In this document: one piece after another, positions 24,401 through 31,649 of the stretch
Position numbering within the stretch: position 1 is the first letter of the stretch
How the letters are laid out: each line of letters begins with the position of its first letter
Source of the DNA: an uncultured Altererythrobacter sp.
GTDB lineage: Bacteria; Pseudomonadota; Alphaproteobacteria; Sphingomonadales; Sphingomonadaceae
Direction of reading: 5' to 3'
NCBI GenBank assembly: GCA_946885545.1
Contig: CAMPGP010000003.1
Coordinates: 1 to 32,824, forward strand
Length of the DNA stretch: 32,824 bases
Position numbers and translations under genes: made by a program
Notes under the pieces: generated by a model
Database searches by the model: none
What the model was told of the DNA's origin: nothing
The model's input: the letters and a program-made list of their open reading frames with translations, nothing else

Positions 24401-25740
24401 TTTTAGTAACCTATCTGCTTAGATTTACCATACGGCTAGCTATGCTATATCTTTTTAACTAATTTTGCCGGGACTCCAGCATAAACGCCTCGTTCGGGAG
24501 TCGATCGGTTCACCACAGCCCCCGCAGCGATCACGCAACCAGACAGTATCTCCACCCCATCCAGAATACGCACGCCCGCGCCGATCCATACATTGTCTTG
24601 GATCGTGATTCCGAGACGAGTGCTCGCCTGCTTGCTGATTGGAACGTCGGGATCATCGAAACTGTGATTTGCCGCAATTATAACTGAATGGGCCGCAATC
24701 CGCACAGAGTTCCCAATCCAGACCCCTCCCGGGCCGTAGATAATCGTATACGGATTGACGGTGCAATCGTCGCCAATGGTCACCCGGCCAGCCTTTAGAG
24801 TAGTGATTATGGCCCCCTTATGAATCCGGCACTTTGCTCCAATTTCGATTTGACCGCCCTTCCAAACCGAAATTTCAGCAGATGACGATATTCTGCAGCT
24901 CGGATGTATCCTTGCACCCGAAAACATCGCTTTTATTTTACCGAAGAAACGGTCCAATCTGACAAGAAGGGGTCGAGAATTCACGCCAACTTACCCCGAT
25001 TTTTCCTGAGAATTTTGGAAAAAATACTCATCGCATCAGCGCGCTGCACTGGCATTAAATATAGCATGGCGGCGATAAAAGATCCGTAAATTAGTAGGTA
25101 AGTTACAGAAGTAAACAATGCAATTATCAATTGGTCGAGCGCCTTGTATGTTAAATAATTGCTCAAAAATGACGACGGAATGGCCGCAAGCAAACCAGCA
25201 ACAATTGGGATCGCGGCGACACGCATATAGTCTCGCAATCTTCCGTTGCAGATTCTCAGAGCTAAGATGCAAAATAACATATGCTGGATTAAAAGTGCAA
25301 TCGTTACGCCAATTGCAACACCCACCAGACCGTAGCTGACTCCGATCCAAGCTCCGAGGAACACGAGCAAAGCGTAAAGCGCTTGAACGACCGCGCTCCT
25401 ATACACTGCTCCTTCGGCCGCGACAAAAGCACCGGAGATCTTGTAGGCTAGGCGAAAGTACATCGCAAAACCCAGAACTTGCAACACAGGCACAACTGCA
25501 TCCCATTGCGTTCCTAGAAGGATGAAAACGATCTCTGGTGCGAGCATCACTGTGAGTGCTGATGCGGGCGCTATCAGGACGGCTACGAGAAAATGCGCCG
25601 CAAGGAATGTCTCACTACGTTTATCCGAGTCGGCACCAAGGCGACGCCGTTCCGAAAATGCCGGAAACAGCACCTTGTAGAAGACCGTCCCAAACAGTTG
25701 ATTGGCCATATCCATCAAGCTGTACGCGCGGCTATAGTAA
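23800..25740. other. Lower-GC segment, likely recombined insert
   Basis: Sixty-base blocks inside it count at 35-57% GC (for example 37% at 24181-24240 and 35% at 25081-25140), against about 75% in the block at 25741-25800. It covers the methyltransferase, the acyltransferase and the C-terminal half of the flippase. The right edge is sharp and lies inside a gene, the left edge is gradual. Established knowledge: polysaccharide loci often exchange specificity genes by homologous recombination. I could not run a formal composition scan. Confidence 0.7.
24445..24984 (-). CDS. Left-handed beta-helix acyltransferase (WbbJ/maltose acetyltransferase-like)
   Basis: A 179-residue protein with hexapeptide repeats from about residue 30 (isoleucine/valine-rich turns such as VTIGDDCTVNPY, VWIGNSVRIAAHSVII). 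The catalytic His is in IIAANHSFDD, and VWIGAGVRILDGVEILSGCVIAAGAVV with the closing YAGVPAKLVKKI is the standard end. It would O-acetylate a sugar from acetyl-CoA in the cytoplasm. It overlaps the flippase stop by 4 bases. Its GC content is low compared with the window, which fits recent transfer with its neighbours. Confidence 0.9.
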   Translation of the reverse strand: MNSRPLLVRLDRFFGKIKAMFSGARIHPSCRISSSAEISVWKGGQIEIGAKCRIHKGAIITTLKAGRVTIGDDCTVNPYTIIYGPGGVWIGNSVRIAAHSVIIAANHSFDDPDVPISKQASTRLGITIQDNVWIGAGVRILDGVEILSGCVIAAGAVVNRSTPERGVYAGVPAKLVKKI

Positions 25741-26450
25741 CCTAGCGGCGCGCTTCCCAGCGTGGCGGCGACCACCATGTTGTCGCCTCGGCGGGCGAGG
25801 TTGTTGAAGATCTGCGCCAGCATCATGCCGCCGCCGAAATTGAGCAAAATCTTCAGGTCGCTTCGGTCGGGGCGGAGGGTGGGCCATACGGGGCGGAGCC
25901 AGTGCGCGGCGATGAAGAACAGTACCGTCTGCACCAGCGTGGCCCAGATCAGCGCCCAGTACGAAAAGTCCAGCAGGGCGAGCCCGACCGCAACGGCACC
26001 ATAGCCCACGATGTACGTCGCGAGCTGCGCGATCGCGAGTTCGCGGAACCGCATCTCGCGGTTGAGCAGCATGATCGAGGGCCCGTTGAGCGCGGTCAGC
26101 ACGAAGCTGGCCAGCAGCACCGGCATGATCGCGGGCAGTTCGGGCGTCTGGAACAACCGGGCCAGGTCGCCCACGAAAATATACACGACCGCGCAGATCG
26201 CCAGCGAGGTCGCCAGGACGGCGGTCACCGCGGTTCGCTCCATCCGCTTGGAAAGCTTGTCCGTCTGGATCAGGGCAGAACCGAGCCCCATCTGCTGCAG
26301 CACCTCGGCGAAGCTCAGGATCGTCTGCGCGATGGCGACGATGCCGAATTCTTCGGGAGTGAGCAGCCGGGCGAGCACCAGCACCACGACGAGCCGCATG
26401 ACCTGCTGGCCCCCGACGCCCAAGAAGGCCCACATCGCCGCTTTCAGCAT
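24981..26450 (-). CDS. Lipid-linked repeat-unit flippase (Wzx/polysaccharide transporter family)
   Basis: A 489-residue protein with about 12-14 hydrophobic segments. The N-terminal half has GGQQVMRLVVVLVLARLLTPEEFG, the PST/MATE-type entry of the family, and MRFRELAIAQL plus LNFGGGMMLAQIFNNLARRGDN in the middle. It should move the undecaprenyl-linked repeat across the inner membrane. Base composition changes abruptly at about 25740: the 5' part (coding the N-terminal 237 residues) is near 70% GC, the remainder is about 45%. No frameshift is seen across the junction. Hydrophobic character continues on both sides, so the gene looks intact. Confidence 0.92.
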   Translation of the reverse strand: MLKAAMWAFLGVGGQQVMRLVVVLVLARLLTPEEFGIVAIAQTILSFAEVLQQMGLGSALIQTDKLSKRMERTAVTAVLATSLAICAVVYIFVGDLARLFQTPELPAIMPVLLASFVLTALNGPSIMLLNREMRFRELAIAQLATYIVGYGAVAVGLALLDFSYWALIWATLVQTVLFFIAAHWLRPVWPTLRPDRSDLKILLNFGGGMMLAQIFNNLARRGDNMVVAATLGSAPLGYYSRAYSLMDMANQLFGTVFYKVLFPAFSERRRLGADSDKRSETFLAAHFLVAVLIAPASALTVMLAPEIVFILLGTQWDAVVPVLQVLGFAMYFRLAYKISGAFVAAEGAVYRSAVVQALYALLVFLGAWIGVSYGLVGVAIGVTIALLIQHMLFCILALRICNGRLRDYMRVAAIPIVAGLLAAIPSSFLSNYLTYKALDQLIIALFTSVTYLLIYGSFIAAMLYLMPVQRADAMSIFSKILRKNRGKLA

Positions 26451-26656
26451 GATTGCCGGGCCCGATCAGTTGCCATGGTGTCGCACGCAGCGGCGCGCAT
26501 AGACCCGCTCGCGCGATAATCCAATCGATTCGAACACGATAGCGGCGAACGGTCGCTCGCGACCGGCGGGCCGATCACCGTCCGTCAACGGTCCGCCGGC
26601 CAGGCGCCCGGCCATTGCCGCTCGCCCGCGGCGGCCCTAAGAGTCCCGCCGCGCCC
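26451..26656. other. Divergent intergenic region between flippase and glycosyltransferase operons
   Basis: This 206-base gap is the largest in the window and must hold promoters for both the minus-strand Wzx unit and the plus-strand initiation unit, unless the minus unit is read from elsewhere. I see no convincing -35/-10 pair. A GATAAT box near 26515-26520 lacks a partner. A short palindrome is listed separately. No ORF with a ribosome-binding site is present. Confidence 0.4.
26551..26564. promoter_or_regulatory. 14-base palindrome, possible operator
   Basis: GGTCGC and GCGACC arms flank a central TC in the divergent gap. The loop is too short for an RNA hairpin, so a protein-binding dyad is the better reading. 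It could be chance in such GC-rich DNA; no regulator gene is adjacent. Confidence 0.22.
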
Positions 26657-27802
26657 ATGACCAGATCCCTTCACATCGTCATCACGGTCAATGCGGCCTG
26701 GAACGTCCTGAATTTCCGCAAGCCGCTGGTCGCGGCCCTGCTCGCGCAAGGGCACCGGATCACCGTGCTCGCCCCGGCCGATGCGGCTGCAGCCGGGTTG
26801 GCCGCTCTCGGCTGCCGGTTCGTACCGCTCGAGATGGACCGCAAGGGCCTCGACCCGCTGCGCGACGCTGCGCTGGCCTGGCGCATGCGCCGGCACTTCG
26901 CCGAGCTCGCGCCCGATGTGATCCTGGGCTTCACCATCAAGAACAACCTCTACGGAGCGATCGCCGCGCGCTCGCTCGCAATACCGTTCATTCCCAACGT
27001 CACCGGGCTGGGGACGGCGTTTCTCGGCGGGCGGCTGCTGGGCACGCTGGCGCGCACGCTCTATCGACTTGCGTTCCGAGGTCTGCCGGTCGTGTTCTTC
27101 CAGAACGCGGACGATCGCGACCTGTTCGTGGCGCAGGGGCTGGTATCGCGCAGCCAGGCCACGCTGGTTCCCGGGTCGGGCATCGACCTGGCGGCGTTCC
27201 CCGCCGCGCCCCGGCCCCGGCCCCGCGAAGGTGCGCCGGTCCGGTTCCTGCTGATCGCCCGGCTGCTGCGCGACAAGGGTGTTTACGAATACGTCGAGGC
27301 CGCGCGGACCCTTCGCCGACAGGGCATCCCTGCCGAATTCGCCATGCTCGGCGCGGTCGGCGCCGACAATCGCACGGCGGTGGGGCAGGCAGAACTCGAC
27401 GACTGGCTAGCCGAAGGCGCGGTGACCTATCTCGGAACGCTCGACGACGTGCGGCCCGCCATCGCGGATGCGGATTGCATCGTCCTGCCATCGTACCGCG
27501 AGGGCGCGCCCCGCACGCTGATCGAGGGCGCCGCGATGGCGCGCCCCGCGATCGCGAGCCGGGTGCCCGGATGCACGGCTGTGGTCGACGATCCGGCGAC
27601 CGGGTTCCTGTGCGAACCGCGCGACTCCGGTTCGCTGGCCTCGGCCATGGCCCGCTTTGCCGCGCTCGACATTGACGAACGACGCGCTATGGGTCTTGCC
27701 GCACGTGCGAAGATGGAGCGCGAGTTCGCGGTGAACATCGTGGTCGCTCGCTACCGGCAGGCGATCGCCGATGCTACGCGCGGCGCGGCCCGGGCGAACT
27801 GA
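26657..27802 (+). CDS. GT4-type glycosyltransferase
   Basis: A 381-residue GT-B enzyme starting MTRSLHIVITVNAAWNVLNF. IPNVTGLGTAFLGG in the N-terminal domain is typical of the PglA/WbpH-like group that adds the second sugar to undecaprenyl-linked HexNAc. The E-x7-E donor motif is in REGAPRTLIEGAAMARPA. ATG at 26657 is chosen over an upstream in-frame start because its N-terminus begins the first beta strand. It leads the plus-strand unit containing the initiating transferase, consistent with an early step in repeat assembly. Specificity is inference. Confidence 0.88.
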   Translation: MTRSLHIVITVNAAWNVLNFRKPLVAALLAQGHRITVLAPADAAAAGLAALGCRFVPLEMDRKGLDPLRDAALAWRMRRHFAELAPDVILGFTIKNNLYGAIAARSLAIPFIPNVTGLGTAFLGGRLLGTLARTLYRLAFRGLPVVFFQNADDRDLFVAQGLVSRSQATLVPGSGIDLAAFPAAPRPRPREGAPVRFLLIARLLRDKGVYEYVEAARTLRRQGIPAEFAMLGAVGADNRTAVGQAELDDWLAEGAVTYLGTLDDVRPAIADADCIVLPSYREGAPRTLIEGAAMARPAIASRVPGCTAVVDDPATGFLCEPRDSGSLASAMARFAALDIDERRAMGLAARAKMEREFAVNIVVARYRQAIADATRGAARAN

Positions 27803-27907
27803 AACACATCCGTTTCGCCCGATTGGGGCATAAGTGCTTGGAACCGTGCGACGACTGCGCCATTGGCAGGCTGTCGTCGCCGCAGTGGCGCGGCACGGGA
27901 GGTCGGC

Positions 27908-29206
27908 ATGCTGATGCAGCAGGAAACGAGAGTGGTGGCGCGGCGCCGCGGCCTGCTTTCCAGCCAGGCGGTCCATCTCGCGCTCTACCTCGTGCTGGGC
28001 GTGGTTACGCCGTTCGTTGTCTGGTCGGGCCTCCATCCCGGGCTGAGCGACCGTTTCGTCACCTATACCGTGCCAACGATCATGGCGGCCTGCGTGGGCA
28101 CCTGGTACATGCTGGCCAAGCTGCGCAACTATGCCCGCGCGCGCCACCTGTCCTACGTCCTGCCGGTCAACCTGCTGACGTTCGCCGCGGCGTCGGCAGT
28201 GCTGTTCGCGCTGCGCCTGCCCTATTCGCTCTCGCTGCTCGGCAGCGCGGCGATTTCGACCACGGTCGTCAGCTATCTCATCACCGCACGCACGCGCCGC
28301 GGCAATCGCCGCCTGCACCTCATCGCAGGTGGGCGGATCGACGAGATCGAACACAACCACAACCACATCCACATCACCTCGTCCAAGGAACTGGAATGGG
28401 CGATCGAAGCGCGCGCGCTCGACGGCGCGGTCGTGGCCGATCTCCACCACGATCATTCGGCCGAGTGGGAGCGTCTCTTCGCCAAGGCGGCGCTCGCCGG
28501 GATCCCGGTCTATCACTTCCGCCAGATCATCGAGCTGGAATCGGGTCAGGTGCGGATCGATCACCTGAGCGAGAACACGCTCGGATCGCTGATTCCCAAT
28601 TCGCCCTACATGGCGGCGAAGCGACTGACGGATATCCTGCTGACGCTGGTCCTGCTGCCGGTGCTGGTTCCGATGCTGCTGGCGATCGCGGCCGCGATTC
28701 GCATCGATTCGCGCGGCCCCGTTCTCTTCATTCAGGATCGCGTCGGTTTCCGCGGCGAGACCTTCCGCATGATAAAGTTCCGCACCATGCGCGAGCGCAA
28801 GCTCGACGACTGCTCGTTGGCGGAGCGCGACGACGCGATGACCCGGGACGACGACGATCGGATAACGAGCATCGGGCGGTTTTTGCGCAAGATGCGGTTG
28901 GACGAACTTCCGCAGGCGTGGAACATCCTCAAGGGCGAGATGAGCTGGATCGGCCCGAGGCCCGAGGCCATCCGGCTTTCGGAATGGTACGAAAGCGAAC
29001 TTCCATTCTATTCCTACCGTCACATCGTACGGCCGGGGTTGACCGGCTGGGCCCAGGTCAACCAGGGCCACGTGACCGATCTCGATGCGGTCAACGACAA
29101 GCTTCGGTACGATTTCTATTACGTCAAGAACATCTCGCACTGGCTCGACATGCTGATCGCTCTCAAGACAGTGCGCGTGATCGTGGGTGGCTTCGGCGCC
29201 CGCTAA
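27908..29206 (+). CDS. Initiating undecaprenyl-phosphate sugar phosphotransferase (PHPT)
   Basis: A 432-residue polyisoprenyl-phosphate hexose-1-phosphate transferase. Four N-terminal transmembrane segments (about 18-125) precede a cytoplasmic region and the membrane re-entrant helix RLTDILLTLVLLPVLVPML. The catalytic domain has DRVGFRGETFRMIKFRTM, DELPQAWNILKGEMSWIGPR and the closing RPGLTGWAQVNQG. It starts polymer synthesis by loading hexose-1-phosphate onto undecaprenyl phosphate. The start at 27908 has GGGAGG five bases upstream; an earlier ATG is 15 codons up. It is followed by the epimerase gene 22 bases later. Confidence 0.94.
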   Translation: MLMQQETRVVARRRGLLSSQAVHLALYLVLGVVTPFVVWSGLHPGLSDRFVTYTVPTIMAACVGTWYMLAKLRNYARARHLSYVLPVNLLTFAAASAVLFALRLPYSLSLLGSAAISTTVVSYLITARTRRGNRRLHLIAGGRIDEIEHNHNHIHITSSKELEWAIEARALDGAVVADLHHDHSAEWERLFAKAALAGIPVYHFRQIIELESGQVRIDHLSENTLGSLIPNSPYMAAKRLTDILLTLVLLPVLVPMLLAIAAAIRIDSRGPVLFIQDRVGFRGETFRMIKFRTMRERKLDDCSLAERDDAMTRDDDDRITSIGRFLRKMRLDELPQAWNILKGEMSWIGPRPEAIRLSEWYESELPFYSYRHIVRPGLTGWAQVNQGHVTDLDAVNDKLRYDFYYVKNISHWLDMLIALKTVRVIVGGFGAR

Positions 29207-29228
29207 GCGAAACAGACAAGGTATCCCC

Positions 29229-30242
29229 ATGCGCAAGGTTCTCGTCACCGGTTCGGCCGGCTTCATCGGTTTTCACCTGTCGCAGGTGCTGCTGCAGGAA
29301 GGCTTCGCGGTCGTCGGTTTCGACGGCATGACGGATTACTACGACGTGCGGATAAAGGAGCGGCGGCACCAGATGCTGCTGCAGAACCAGCACTTCTCCG
29401 CGCATATCGGCAGGCTCGAGGACTTCGACGCCCTCCACGCGCTGATGATGGCGGAGAAGCCCGACGTGATCGTCCACCTCGCTGCGCAAGCGGGGGTGCG
29501 CTACAGCCTCGAGAACCCGCGCGCCTATCTCGACGCCAACGTGACCGGCACCTTCAACGTGATGGAATGCGCACGCGAGCTGGAGATCGATCACCTGCTG
29601 ATGGCCTCGACCAGCTCGGTCTACGGCGCGAACGACGAGATGCCGTTCGACGAGCGCGAGAAGTGCGACACCCCGCTAACCTTCTACGCCGCGACCAAGA
29701 AGGCGAACGAGGCGATGGCCCACAGCTACGCGCACCTGTGGAATCTGCCGACAACGATGTTCCGCTTCTTCACGGTCTACGGCCCGTGGGGCCGGCCCGA
29801 CATGGCGCTGTTCAAATTCACCAAGGGCATCCTCGAAGGCACGCCGATCGACATCTACAACGACGGCGAGATGTACCGCGACTTCACCTTCGTGACCGAT
29901 CTGGTGCGCGGCATCCGCCTGCTGATCGACGCCGCGCCGGTGCGGCCCGAGAGCAAGGACGAGATCGCGGATTACGACAGCCTCTCGCCCGTGGCCCCCT
30001 TCCGCGTGGTCAACATCGGCAACAGCGACAAAGTGCGGCTGATGGACTTCGTCGAGGCGATCGAGGCCGAGTGTGGCCGCGAGGCGATCAAGAACTTCAT
30101 GCCGATGCAGAAGGGCGACGTTCCCGCCACCTGGGCCGACGCGACTCTGCTGCAGGAGCTGACCGGCTACCGCCCGCAGACCGAGTTCCGCGACGGCGTG
30201 CGCCAGTTCGTCGCATGGTATCGCGACTACTACCGCGTGTGA
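29229..30242 (+). CDS. NAD-dependent epimerase, UDP-glucuronate 4-epimerase-like
   Basis: A 337-residue extended SDR enzyme. GSAGFIG at 8-14 binds NAD, STSSVYG and Tyr153/Lys157 (TFYAATKKAN) form the active site. The GFDGMTDYYDVRIKERR segment is the standard signature of UDP-glucuronate 4-epimerases (LspL/Cap1J-like), producing UDP-galacturonate. A WbpP/TviC-like use on N-acetylated sugars is less likely but possible. The start at 29229 has AAGG about seven bases before. Its stop TGA abuts the next convergent gene's stop with no gap. Confidence 0.92.
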   Translation: MRKVLVTGSAGFIGFHLSQVLLQEGFAVVGFDGMTDYYDVRIKERRHQMLLQNQHFSAHIGRLEDFDALHALMMAEKPDVIVHLAAQAGVRYSLENPRAYLDANVTGTFNVMECARELEIDHLLMASTSSVYGANDEMPFDEREKCDTPLTFYAATKKANEAMAHSYAHLWNLPTTMFRFFTVYGPWGRPDMALFKFTKGILEGTPIDIYNDGEMYRDFTFVTDLVRGIRLLIDAAPVRPESKDEIADYDSLSPVAPFRVVNIGNSDKVRLMDFVEAIEAECGREAIKNFMPMQKGDVPATWADATLLQELTGYRPQTEFRDGVRQFVAWYRDYYRV

Positions 30243-31544
30243 TCAGCTGGCGAGGCGCAGGCCCGGCTTAGCGGGCGCACGATGCGCGTCGGGCCAGATG
30301 CCGCGGGTGTCGTAAACCACTGCGCCTTCGCGTTCCTCGAGCGGGACCACGCGGAACACGTCGTGATCGACCAGGACGATCAGCACGCCGCGGGTTTCGA
30401 GCGCGGTGTCGAGATCGACCAGCGTGGCGCCGGTCCCTTCGAACTCGATCGGCAGTTCGGCGGCGTAGGGTTCGACCACGCGCACCCGTTCGCCGTACTT
30501 GCGCGCGAGCCGACCGGCGACGAAGCGCGCGGGGCTTTCGCGGAAGTCGTCGATGTTCGCCTTGAATGCGAGGCCGAGGCAGGCGACCGGCACGCCGGGG
30601 TTCGCCTCGACGAGCGCTTCGGCTTGCGCGACCACGTGGTGCATCTTGGCGTCGTTGGTCTCGCGTGCGGCACGGATCATCTTCGCCTGCTCGGGCGCGC
30701 CGTGGACGATGAACCACGGATCGACCGCGATGCAGTGCCCGCCCACGCCCGGTCCGGGCTGGAGCACGTTGACGCGCGGATGGCGGTTGGCGAGGCGGAT
30801 CACCTCCCACACGTCGAGCCCCATGTGATCGGCGATCATCGACAGTTCGTTGGCGAAGGCGATGTTCACGTCGCGAAAGGCGTTCTCCACCAGCTTGCAC
30901 ATCTCGGCGCTGCGCGCATCGGTGGTGACGCAGGTCCCGCGCACGAAGCGCTTGTAGAACGCAAGCGCCTTGCGCGCGCAACGCGGGGTGATCCCGCCGA
31001 TGGATCGGTCGTTGCCCGCCAGTTCCTCGAGGATCCGGCCGGGCAAGACGCGCTCGGGGCAATAGGCGATCGCGACATCGGGCGTCTCCCCGGTCGTGCC
31101 GGGCATTTTGAGGTCCGGTCGCAGGCCGGCGAAGAGATCGCGCATCGCCTCGGTCGTGCCGACGGGCGAAGTTGATTCGAGGATCACCGTGTCGCCCTTC
31201 TTGAGCACGCCCGCCACCTCGGCGGCGGCGGCCATGACGTAGGAGGTGTCGGGCGTGTGATTGCCGTCCTTTTCGAACGGGGTCGGCACCGCGATGACGA
31301 ACACGTCGGCGGGCTGTACCTGCGTCGAGGCCGTCAGCAACCCACGCTGGACCACGCCGCGCACGAGCCCGTCGAGATCGACTTCCTCGATATGGATTTC
31401 ACCGCGGTTGATCGTGTCGACCACGCCCTGAGACACGTCGACACCGGTCACCGGACAGCTGGCCCGCGCGATGATCGCCGCAGTCGGCAGCCCGATGTAG
31501 CCGAGGCCGATGACACAGACCCGGGGTTTGTCCTCGCCGCGCAT
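30243..31544 (-). CDS. UDP-N-acetyl-D-mannosamine dehydrogenase-like (WecC type)
   Basis: A 433-residue nucleotide-sugar dehydrogenase. The N-terminal GLGYIGLPTAAIIA, the EMCKLVENAFRDVNIAFANEL block, catalytic Cys271 in GVGGHCIAVDPWF and GLAFKANIDDFRESPA are all present. NVLQPGPGVGGHC is the WecC-type variant, different from the TviB-like enzyme at 7777-9042. It oxidises UDP-ManNAc (or UDP-GlcNAc-type sugars) to the uronic acid. The start at 31544 has GGAG five bases upstream, chosen over a longer Pro/Arg-rich extension. No UDP-GlcNAc 2-epimerase to make UDP-ManNAc is recognised in the window. Confidence 0.9.
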   Translation of the reverse strand: MRGEDKPRVCVIGLGYIGLPTAAIIARASCPVTGVDVSQGVVDTINRGEIHIEEVDLDGLVRGVVQRGLLTASTQVQPADVFVIAVPTPFEKDGNHTPDTSYVMAAAAEVAGVLKKGDTVILESTSPVGTTEAMRDLFAGLRPDLKMPGTTGETPDVAIAYCPERVLPGRILEELAGNDRSIGGITPRCARKALAFYKRFVRGTCVTTDARSAEMCKLVENAFRDVNIAFANELSMIADHMGLDVWEVIRLANRHPRVNVLQPGPGVGGHCIAVDPWFIVHGAPEQAKMIRAARETNDAKMHHVVAQAEALVEANPGVPVACLGLAFKANIDDFRESPARFVAGRLARKYGERVRVVEPYAAELPIEFEGTGATLVDLDTALETRGVLIVLVDHDVFRVVPLEEREGAVVYDTRGIWPDAHRAPAKPGLRLAS

Positions 31545-31649
31545 GATCGCTCCGTTCGCCTCGCGTGTGGCGACGGGCCTAGCGTGGAGCGGTAAAGATA
31601 CCGGTAACGATGGCGCCGGGCAGGCTCGAACCCTGCCCGGCACAGATCG

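Noticed and set aside
26577..26592. Short ACCGT/ACGGT inverted repeat in the divergent gap
   Set aside because: Five-base arms are expected by chance in GC-rich DNA, and no promoter boxes are positioned around it.
27407..29266. 619-residue open frame on the minus strand
   Set aside because: Antisense to the glycosyltransferase and PHPT genes, whose motifs are clear; product has no recognisable domain.
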